Below are positions 5,534 to 10,285 of a stretch of DNA of 10,285 nt, one piece after another. The notes below the pieces were generated by a model. It worked only from the letters and a program-made list of their open reading frames with translations. It did not search any database and was not told the DNA's origin. The stretch lies in assembly GCA_947036475.1 (NCBI GenBank), contig CAMQRG010000055.1, positions 1 through 10,285 of the forward strand. The letters are read 5' to 3'. Position numbers and translations under genes: made by a program. Numbering within the stretch: the stretch's first letter is position 1; every line of letters starts with the position of its first letter. The DNA comes from an uncultured Clostridia bacterium (GTDB lineage: Bacteria; Bacillota; Clostridia; Lachnospirales; Anaerotignaceae).

Positions 5534-6322
5534 TTATCTCCACTGCACAACTGCCGGCTTTCTGGGCACCGTCCTCCGGTACTGCACATCTGGATATCCA
5601 AGCAGCATACACGCGCAGAGCGTCTTTTTCCCATCCATCTGCAAAAATTCCTTTGCTTTCGGGGAAATATTAATAATACCCTGCAAAAATCCGCTGTACA
5701 GCACGCCGATTCCTTTTGCCTGTGCCATCAGCTCCATAGAACAAGCGGCAAGCCCCGCACTCAGTACAGAGGATTCCCCAAACACCAGCAGCAGCGCGTC
5801 TGCATCAAAAAACAGCCCATCTTCCGCAGGGTTTTCCTGATGTGCCTGCCGGAGCGGTTTCAGCATACGTGTATACGGAAACTCTTCCATTTCAAGCAGT
5901 GCGTCCAGCCCTTCCCACGCCAGCGGTTTGAATGACTCCAATTCCTTTTGCAGAACAATATAGGAAACGTCCTGACGATTTCCCGCAGTCGGTGTGAATC
6001 TTCCCGCCTCCAATATGCTTTCTATTTCAGCATGGGGGATTTGCTTCTTTTGGAACTGGCGAACAGAGCGGCGGAACCGGATAAAGTTCAGCAATTTCTC
6101 CGCGTCCACAAAAAAATCATCTTTATGATATTCCCTGACATCTTCCATGGGATAATCCGGCATGGAAACCGCACCCGCAGGGCAAACCGCTACGCAATGG
6201 CCGCAATGGAAACAATCCCCCAGAACAGCCGCTTTCTTTTCCTTAACCTTTATCGCCTGAAAAAAGCAGTCCTCTTCACAAGCTCCACAGCCAATACATT
6301 TCTTTTCATCAACCTGAATCAT
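5534..6322 (-). CDS. Ferredoxin-nitroreductase fusion protein
   Basis: The 262-residue product starts at the ATG at 6322 behind GGAAGGAGTGA; a longer open frame upstream would run into trmD and is rejected. Residues 5-50 are a bacterial ferredoxin domain with two 4Fe-4S motifs, CxxCxxCxxxC at C9/C12/C15/C19 and C37/C40/C43/C47. Residues about 80-262 are a nitroreductase-fold FMN domain: RRSVRQF (84-90) and PTAGNRQ (111-117) mark FMN contacts, and the end matches the family's GYP-x-x-xYRRTVPRKP tail. Such fusions probably pass low-potential electrons from ferredoxin clusters to FMN to reduce a small organic substrate in the cytoplasm; the substrate is unknown. It lies 29 bp after trmD with no terminator between, so it appears to be the operon's last gene, in the place usual for rplS. 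Confidence 0.9.
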   Translation of the reverse strand: MIQVDEKKCIGCGACEEDCFFQAIKVKEKKAAVLGDCFHCGHCVAVCPAGAVSMPDYPMEDVREYHKDDFFVDAEKLLNFIRFRRSVRQFQKKQIPHAEIESILEAGRFTPTAGNRQDVSYIVLQKELESFKPLAWEGLDALLEMEEFPYTRMLKPLRQAHQENPAEDGLFFDADALLLVFGESSVLSAGLAACSMELMAQAKGIGVLYSGFLQGIINISPKAKEFLQMDGKKTLCACMLLGYPDVQYRRTVPRKPAVVQWR

Positions 6323-6351
6323 GCCGTCACTCCTTCCTGTTCTTTCCTCTT

Positions 6352-7089
6352 TTATACGATATCTATTCCATGTTCCCGCAGAAACAGGCGGTCTTTTTCT
6401 GTCAACGCAGCCTTCGCCAGCAAATCCGGCCTTTTTTCTGCTGTCCGCAGCAGTGCCTGCTCCCTGCGCCATTTTGCCACGTTTTCATGGTGTCCGCTCA
6501 AAAGCACCTCCGGCACCTCACGCCCCATAAACACAGGCGGGCGGGTATACTGCGGATATTCCAGCAGGCCATCGGAAAAGCTCTCATCTGCAAAGGATTC
6601 CTCTTTTCCCAGCACGCCCGGAGTCAGGCGGGATACTGCGTCAATCACTGCCGACGCCGCCAGTTCGCCGCCCGTCAGCACAAAATCCCCAATGGACAGT
6701 TCATCTGTCACAATTTCCTCTATAAGCCGCTCATCAATTCCCTCATAATGCCCGCAGAGAAACACAAGGCTTTCCTCCCGCGCCAGTTCTTCTGCAATGC
6801 TCTGGGTAAATGTTCTGCCCTGCGGCGTCAGATAAACTACCCTCGCACCTGCCGCCTGTGGCATAAGGCTCTGATAAGCGTCATAAATCGGCTGACCCTG
6901 CATCAGCATACCTGCGCCGCCGCCATACGGGTAATCGTCCACATGTTTCTGTTTATTCAGTGTATAGTCGCGTATATTCACCGCTTTTATGGAAATAAGC
7001 CCTTCCCTCTGCGCCCGCCCCATAATGCTGTGGGAAAGCGTCTGTTCCATCATTTCCGGAAACAGTGTCAATATGAAATACTGTTTCAT
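6352..7089 (-). CDS. trmD: tRNA (guanine-N1)-methyltransferase TrmD
   Basis: TrmD methylates N1 of G37 next to the anticodon of tRNAs reading CUN, CCN and CGG, using S-adenosylmethionine, and prevents +1 frameshifting. The 245 residues match the usual family length. Visible motifs are PYGGGAGML (54-62), GHYEGIDER (113-121), LSIGDFVLTGGELA (131-144, part of the SPOUT trefoil knot that binds the cofactor) and DGLLEYPQYTRP (173-184), where D173 corresponds to the catalytic aspartate. The protein acts as a dimer. Its ATG overlaps the rimM stop by four bases (ATGA, 7086-7089), indicating translational coupling. It is followed after 29 bp by the ferredoxin-nitroreductase gene. Confidence 0.97.
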   Translation of the reverse strand: MKQYFILTLFPEMMEQTLSHSIMGRAQREGLISIKAVNIRDYTLNKQKHVDDYPYGGGAGMLMQGQPIYDAYQSLMPQAAGARVVYLTPQGRTFTQSIAEELAREESLVFLCGHYEGIDERLIEEIVTDELSIGDFVLTGGELAASAVIDAVSRLTPGVLGKEESFADESFSDGLLEYPQYTRPPVFMGREVPEVLLSGHHENVAKWRREQALLRTAEKRPDLLAKAALTEKDRLFLREHGIDIV

Positions 7090-7598
7090 GGTCTCAGTCC
7101 CTCCAGCAGATGAACCGTCATTACACCTGTTTCCAGATTCACATTCAATATACAGTCCTTGATAGCAGGAATGAGCAGTTCCTTGTCCTCCGGCGTTTTC
7201 TGTACAGCATAAACGTCATTCGCACCGGTTTCATAGATACGCGCCAACTCGCCGAGCTCCTCGCCCTCGTCCGTCACCACGCGCAGACCGTAAAGGTCGC
7301 GGGTATAGTATTCGTCCGCCTCCAGAGGAATCGCCTCTGCGTCAGGAATCAGAAGCCTTGCATTTTTATATAGCTCAGCGGCGTTAATATCTGTAATCTC
7401 CTTAACGGTCAGCAGAACAAACTTCTTGTGGAACGCGACCTTTTTTATATGAAAGATTTCCTGTTTCCCTCTGTTTTCCACAGTCACCTCTTTCAGCCGT
7501 TCAAAGCGGGAGGGATCCTGCGTTGTGGGAAATACCCGCATTGTTCCCTGTATTCCATGCGTGCCCGTTATTACGCCTATCTCAAAAAACTTTTCCAT
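7086..7598 (-). CDS. rimM: 16S rRNA processing / 30S maturation factor RimM
   Basis: RimM binds ribosomal protein S19 and helps assemble the head of the 30S subunit. The start at 7598 gives 170 residues, beginning MEKFFEIGVITGTHGIQGT as in other RimM proteins, with AGAGGTG upstream. An upstream in-frame ATG (7655) would add 19 unlike residues and read through the terminator hairpin, so it is rejected. Residues 1-85 are the N-terminal barrel (GTHGIQGTMRV), and 95-168 the PRC-barrel domain (YYTRDLYGLRVV, TGANDVYAV, LLIPAIKDCI). The gene overlaps trmD by four bases and is preceded by a structured spacer with an intrinsic terminator, so its expression may be reduced relative to rpsP and khpA. Confidence 0.96.
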   Translation of the reverse strand: MEKFFEIGVITGTHGIQGTMRVFPTTQDPSRFERLKEVTVENRGKQEIFHIKKVAFHKKFVLLTVKEITDINAAELYKNARLLIPDAEAIPLEADEYYTRDLYGLRVVTDEGEELGELARIYETGANDVYAVQKTPEDKELLIPAIKDCILNVNLETGVMTVHLLEGLRP

Positions 7599-7621
7599 AC
7601 GCACCTCTGTTTTTCTTCCTA

Positions 7622-7649
7622 TAAAAACAGCAGGGTGTTCCCACCCTGC
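7622..7649 (-). terminator. Intrinsic terminator/attenuator upstream of rimM
   Basis: On the minus strand an 8-bp perfect stem GCAGGGTG/CACCCTGC (7649-7642/7637-7630) with a GGAA tetraloop is followed by TGTTTTTAT (T-run 7627-7623). It sits 24 bases before the rimM start, inside what otherwise looks like one operon, so partial termination or a regulated attenuator is likely. Confidence 0.85.
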
Positions 7650-7750
7650 CTGCATTGCTGAGAAACCCTGAGGGCTCTGGCCTCCGCTCCGTTCAGCGCA
7701 AAGCGAAGCTACACAGGAACTCCTGTGCCCTCAAACCCCTCACGGGGTTT
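7650..7750 (-). ncRNA. Structured spacer RNA between khpA and rimM
   Basis: On the minus strand this spacer folds into consecutive stems. The first is AAACCCC/GGGGTTT (7744-7750 with 7733-7739, overlapping the khpA stop). A three-way-junction-like unit follows: outer GAGGGC/GCCCTC (7727-7732 with 7670-7675), inner ACAGG/CCTGT (7713-7717 with 7722-7726) and GCTTCG/CGGAGC (7704-7709 with 7686-7691). The rimM-proximal terminator comes next. This could be a regulatory leader, a processing site or a dispersed repeat element. I do not recognise it as a named RNA family. Confidence 0.45.
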
Positions 7751-7980
7751 TACTGTACGATTTCCACAACGATTTTCTTATCCTCATGGACGCCGGCCGC
7801 CTTCACAACAGTCCGAATTGCTTTCGCAATCCTTCCCTGCTTGCCGATGACCTTGCCCATATCCTCCGGAGCTACTTTCAGCTCCAGAACAAGAGTCCTG
7901 TCGTTTTCCGTTTCTGTCACAGAGACCTGCTCCGGATTTTCAACAAGCCTTTTTGCAATGACTTCCAGCAGTTCTTTCAT
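7750..7980 (-). CDS. khpA: KH-domain RNA-binding protein KhpA
   Basis: The 76-residue protein is a single type II KH domain with the signature GKVIGKQGRIAKAIR at residues 42-56, including the nucleic-acid-binding GKQG loop (46-49). KhpA (YlqC in Bacillus) pairs with KhpB/Jag in Gram-positive bacteria to bind RNAs and influences cell elongation and division. The length is typical. The start at 7980 has GGAGGG 8 bases upstream within the 21-bp gap after rpsP, so the two are co-transcribed, as in most Bacillota. The stop codon lies in the first stem of the structured spacer. Confidence 0.95.
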   Translation of the reverse strand: MKELLEVIAKRLVENPEQVSVTETENDRTLVLELKVAPEDMGKVIGKQGRIAKAIRTVVKAAGVHEDKKIVVEIVQ

Positions 7981-8001
7981 AGTCCAGCCCTCCGTTTCGG
8001 A

Positions 8002-8250
8002 TTATTCGCCGATAACGCCTGCCTTTTTCAGCAGAGCCTTTACAGTTTCAGAAGGCTGTGCGCCTGTTGTGAGCCATTTGTTAGCCGCTTCCGCGTCAAC
8101 TTTCAGAACAGCAGGTTCCTTTGTAGGGTCGTAGTAACCGATTTCCTCGATGGATTTACCATTTCTGGGTGTTCTGGAATCCGCAACAACGATTCTATAA
8201 AAAGGAGCCTTCTTTGCACCCAGTCTTTTCAGTCTAATTCTTACTGCCAT
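8002..8250 (-). CDS. rpsP: 30S ribosomal protein S16
   Basis: S16 binds 16S rRNA early in 30S assembly. The 82-residue sequence begins MAVRIRLKRLGAKKAPFYRIVV in family form and contains DSRTPRNGKSIEEIGYYDP (24-42). The start is the ATG at 8250 with AGGAGGTG immediately upstream. A GTG three codons further up is in frame but lies inside that ribosome site, so it is not used. It follows ffh by 74 bp, a gap holding a short hairpin, and precedes khpA by 21 bp. Confidence 0.98.
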   Translation of the reverse strand: MAVRIRLKRLGAKKAPFYRIVVADSRTPRNGKSIEEIGYYDPTKEPAVLKVDAEAANKWLTTGAQPSETVKALLKKAGVIGE

Positions 8251-8293
8251 GTCTTTCACCTCCTAAGTCACAATTCATTTTGCTCTATATCTG

Positions 8294-8308
8294 TCCCCGT
8301 TTCGGGGA
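8294..8308 (-). promoter_or_regulatory. Short GC hairpin between ffh and rpsP
   Basis: A 6-bp stem TCCCCG/CGGGGA (8294-8299/8303-8308) with a TTT loop lies 16 bp past the ffh stop. No T-run follows on the minus strand, so it is not a full terminator. It may mark an mRNA processing or stability boundary ahead of rpsP. No promoter was recognised in this gap. Confidence 0.4.
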
Positions 8309-8324
8309 AGTCAAGCCAGCTTTA

Positions 8325-9665
8325 TCAGAAGAACGGCAGGCGGCCTTTTTTACGGCCTTTCTGCATATTGTTCATCTGTTTCATCATTTTTTTCATTTCC
8401 TCAAACTGTTTCAGCAGGCGGTTCACATCTGCAATCGTCCTGCCGCAGCCGTTGGCAATGCGTTTTTTTCTCGGTCCGTTCAAAATAGCAGGGTTTGCCC
8501 GTTCTTCCTTCGTCATGGACTGTATAATTGCTTCTGTCTTAGCCATTTCCTTTGCCGGGTCAACGCCTTTCAGTGCAGCGTCCATATCTATTTTGTTCAT
8601 GCCGGGTATCATGCCCATCAAATCTTTCAGCGGCCCCATTTTCTTTATCTGCTGCATCTGCGACAGGAAATCTTCCAATGTAAATTCATTGGAACGCATT
8701 TTTTTCTGCATTTCCAGGGCTTCCTGCTCATCGATGTTCTGCTGCACCTTGTCAATCAGGGAAAGTACATCACCCATACCCAGGATACGTGATGCCATGC
8801 GGTCGGGATAAAACGGTTCCAAATCCTCCATTTTCTCCCCCATGCCGATGTATTTGATCGGCTTGTTTGTAACACTCCGGACAGAAAGAGCCGCGCCGCC
8901 CCTTGCGTCGCCGTCCAGCTTCGTCAGGATAATGCCATCTACGCCAAGCTGGCTGTCAAAACTCTCCGCAACCGTCACAGCGTCCTGACCCGTCATCGCG
9001 TCCACGACCAGCAGAATTTCCTGCGGCTTAACTGCTGCTTTGATATCCTGCAGTTCCTGCATGAGTTCCTCATTGATATGCAGACGGCCCGCCGTATCAA
9101 TCAAAATTACATCGTTATGCTGTTCCGCGGCATATTCCAGTGCCTTTTTGGAAATTTCCACAGGGCTGAGTTTATCGCCCATCTCAAACACAGGAATGTT
9201 GTAGTTCTTCCCTACCACCTGCAGCTGCTTGATTGCAGCGGGGCGGTAAACGTCACAGGCTACCAGCAGAGGATTTCTGCCCTGCTTGCGCAGCTGCCCT
9301 GCCAGCTTCCCGCTGGAGGTAGTCTTACCTGCGCCCTGCAAACCAACCATCATATATACCGTCGGCGGGCGGTTCGCAAAGGTCAGACAGCTCTGCGTCG
9401 TCCCCATCAGGTCTATCAGTTCCTCGTTTACGATTTTGATAACCTGTTGTCCAGGGTTCAGCCCCTCCAGCACCTCAGTGCCGATGGCGCGTTCCGTAAC
9501 CTTTTTGATAAATTCCTTTACAATCTTGAAATTGACGTCCGCCTCCAGAAGTGCGATCTTCACTTCCCGCATAGCCGCTTTTACGTCAGCTTCCGTCAGC
9601 CTGCCTTTTCCCCGCAGCTGCTTGAATACCTCCTGCAGTTTGCCGGAAAGATTTTCAAAAGCCAT
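8325..9665 (-). CDS. ffh: Signal recognition particle protein Ffh
   Basis: Ffh is the SRP54 GTPase that, with SRP RNA, carries ribosomes making membrane proteins to the receptor FtsY. The 446 residues are full length. The N domain is about 1-90. The G domain has GLQGAGKTT (108-116, P-loop), DVYRPAA (138-144), DTAGR (190-194), TKLDGDARGG (248-257) and GMGE (274-277). The methionine-rich M domain is about 300-436, with the RNA-binding segment RKKRIANGCG (399-408), where many homologues have GSG instead of GCG. A basic tail (GRKKGRLPFF) ends it. The start at 9665 follows AAAGGAGGAG, which overlaps the end of ylxM; the gap to ylxM is 16 bp. Confidence 0.98.
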   Translation of the reverse strand: MAFENLSGKLQEVFKQLRGKGRLTEADVKAAMREVKIALLEADVNFKIVKEFIKKVTERAIGTEVLEGLNPGQQVIKIVNEELIDLMGTTQSCLTFANRPPTVYMMVGLQGAGKTTSSGKLAGQLRKQGRNPLLVACDVYRPAAIKQLQVVGKNYNIPVFEMGDKLSPVEISKKALEYAAEQHNDVILIDTAGRLHINEELMQELQDIKAAVKPQEILLVVDAMTGQDAVTVAESFDSQLGVDGIILTKLDGDARGGAALSVRSVTNKPIKYIGMGEKMEDLEPFYPDRMASRILGMGDVLSLIDKVQQNIDEQEALEMQKKMRSNEFTLEDFLSQMQQIKKMGPLKDLMGMIPGMNKIDMDAALKGVDPAKEMAKTEAIIQSMTKEERANPAILNGPRKKRIANGCGRTIADVNRLLKQFEEMKKMMKQMNNMQKGRKKGRLPFF

Positions 9666-9681
9666 CAGACCGCTCCTCCTT

Positions 9682-10032
9682 TCAGAATATGATGCCGTCG
9701 GCGATTTTTTTCATTTTGGAAACAGCCTCCGCCAGTTTCCCATCAAGCGGCTCCTGCTCCATCGCCTCCATGACTGCTTTCATTTCCTCCACAGCCCTGC
9801 GCTGCTCCTGGAAACGGGAAATCAGATGCAGTGTTTCCTCGTATCCCTGCAATATTTTCTCCGTCCGCAGCAGCTGGTCGCGCACAGCCTGCCGGCTGAT
9901 GGACAGTTCTTCCGCAATCTCCGAGAGAGATAGGTCATTCTGATAATGCATTTCATAGACCTGCTTCTGTTTTTCCGTCAGCAGTTCGCCGTAAAAATCA
10001 TAGAGCAGTGTCAAGTGCAGAATATCGTCCAT
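9682..10032 (-). CDS. ylxM: YlxM-family HTH protein, SRP-associated
   Basis: The 116-residue protein belongs to the YlxM/p13 family, encoded directly before ffh in many Bacillota and thought to modulate SRP activity. Residues about 18-60 form a sigma-70 region-4-like helix-turn-helix (LTEKQKQVYEMHYQNDLSLSEIAEE, then SISRQAVRDQL), and residues 60-116 are helical (FQEQRRAVEEMKAVMEAMEQE). The start at 10032 has CAGGAGG close upstream. It is the first gene of the operon, about 45 bp after the predicted transcription start. The family's exact role is less settled than that of ffh. Confidence 0.93.
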   Translation of the reverse strand: MDDILHLTLLYDFYGELLTEKQKQVYEMHYQNDLSLSEIAEELSISRQAVRDQLLRTEKILQGYEETLHLISRFQEQRRAVEEMKAVMEAMEQEPLDGKLAEAVSKMKKIADGIIF

Positions 10033-10044
10033 CGTTCCGCCTCC

Positions 10045-10066
10045 TGTAAAGGAAAACTACTTTACA
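10045..10066. promoter_or_regulatory. Inverted repeat in the ylxM leader
   Basis: TGTAAAG (10045-10051) and CTTTACA (10060-10066) form a perfect 7-bp inverted repeat with an 8-base spacer, between the -10 box and the ylxM ribosome site. The leader can also pair GGAAAA with TTTTCC. A third copy of CTTTACA lies at 10117-10123, upstream of -35. It may be an operator or an RNA stem; the base content is simple, so chance is possible. Confidence 0.35.
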
Positions 10067-10078
10067 ACCACTTTTCCT

Positions 10079-10107
10079 ATTTTAACGGCACTCCAACCAT
10101 TTGTCAA
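10079..10107 (-). promoter_or_regulatory. Sigma-A promoter of the ylxM-ffh operon
   Basis: On the minus strand TTGACA (10107-10102), a 17-base spacer and TAAAAT (10084-10079) form a near-consensus housekeeping promoter. Predicted start is near 10072, giving a leader of about 40 nt before ylxM. Confidence 0.9.
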
Positions 10108-10146
10108 GTATTTTCCCTTTACAAAAGAAAAATTTTTCTACCAGAA

Positions 10147-10238
10147 TCAGCCGTTCTTTTCTCTCTTGAAGAAAAAGAAACCGTCCGCACGCTGGGCCAT
10201 TTCCCAGCCGTCCGCGCCCAGTTCATTTAGCTGCATCT
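10147..10238 (-). CDS. Partial DUF4177-like small protein (C-terminal 29 aa)
   Basis: The minus-strand frame from the fragment end to TGA (10147-10149) reads LNELGADGWEMAQ and then GFFFFKREKNG. This matches the C-terminal pattern LNELGxEGWELV...FFKR of DUF4177-type small proteins, whose function is not established. The 5' part is cut off by the library fragment end at 10238; an ATG at 10236 is in frame but is probably internal. It lies in the same direction as ylxM, with a separate promoter between them. No clear terminator was seen after it, only a weak AGAAAAATTTTTCT palindrome (10126-10139). Confidence 0.6.
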
Positions 10239-10285
10239 CTGTCTCTTATACACATCTCCGAGCCCACGAGACGCTACGCTATCTC
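10239..10285 (-). other. Nextera read-2 adapter with i7 index (artefact)
   Basis: The Tn5 mosaic end occupies 10239-10257 and is followed by the read-2 adapter stretch CCGAGCCCACGAGAC (10258-10272). An 8-base block GCTACGCT (10273-10280), which matches Nextera index N709 from memory, and the first five bases of the P7 primer site (ATCTC) complete it. Genomic sequence ends at 10238. Confidence 0.98.

Noticed and set aside
6323..6472. 50-residue N-terminal extension of the nitroreductase
   Set aside because: It overlaps the 3' end of trmD in another frame, while the ATG at 6322 has a strong ribosome site and starts directly at the ferredoxin domain.
7599..7655. 19-residue N-terminal extension of RimM
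   Set aside because: It would translate through the terminator stem, and the family sequence begins at MEKFFEIG with a ribosome site just before it.
33..10238. CRISPR array, tRNA or rRNA gene, phage or defence system
   Set aside because: No direct-repeat/spacer pattern, cloverleaf or rRNA-like stretch was seen, and no recognised defence protein is encoded.

Overview
The window is about 10.2 kb of bacterial DNA (33-10238) between untrimmed Illumina Nextera adapter ends (1-32 and 10239-10285). Both window ends are therefore library-fragment ends, not biological boundaries. Gene content and style suggest a spore-forming Bacillota of class Clostridia, probably close to Lachnospiraceae. The pointers are the ylxM-ffh-rpsP-khpA-rimM-trmD order, strong AGGAGG-type ribosome binding sites, a collagen-like protein of spore-surface type behind a sigma-K-like promoter, and intrinsic terminators. 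The family-level guess is inference.

Right half (5.5-10.2 kb, minus strand): a conserved operon read from a near-consensus sigma-A promoter at 10079-10107. It runs ylxM, ffh (signal recognition particle), rpsP (ribosomal protein S16), khpA (KH-domain RNA chaperone), rimM (30S maturation) and trmD (tRNA m1G37 methyltransferase). It ends with a ferredoxin-nitroreductase fusion protein where rplS (L19) usually sits. The khpA-rimM gap is filled with stem-loops and carries a textbook intrinsic terminator just before rimM. Upstream of the promoter lies the C-terminal end of a DUF4177-like gene cut by the fragment end.

Centre (3.5-5.4 kb, plus strand): a methyl-accepting chemotaxis protein whose first membrane helix is separated from the rest by a one-base frameshift. 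It converges on the nitroreductase gene at a shared stem-loop.

Left-centre (2.2-3.5 kb): a decayed accessory patch on the minus strand. It holds a small unrecognised protein gene with its own terminator, an XRE-type repressor broken by one in-frame stop at a position normally occupied by Gln, and an orphan coding-like fragment.

Left (33-2056, minus strand): a 464-residue collagen-like protein with 72 uninterrupted uncharged Gly-X-Y triplets, a nine-cysteine N-terminus and a beta-rich C-terminal domain. Beyond it is a decayed IS200/IS605-family element. It keeps the first 57 codons of tnpA, a 62-bp near-perfect palindrome over the tnpA ribosome binding site, and two end hairpins whose stems differ by compensatory changes.

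No wholly new system is evident. The most informative items are the IS200/IS605 deletion derivative, the paired repressor and chemoreceptor disruptions, the structured khpA-rimM spacer, and the sigma-K-like promoter on the collagen gene.
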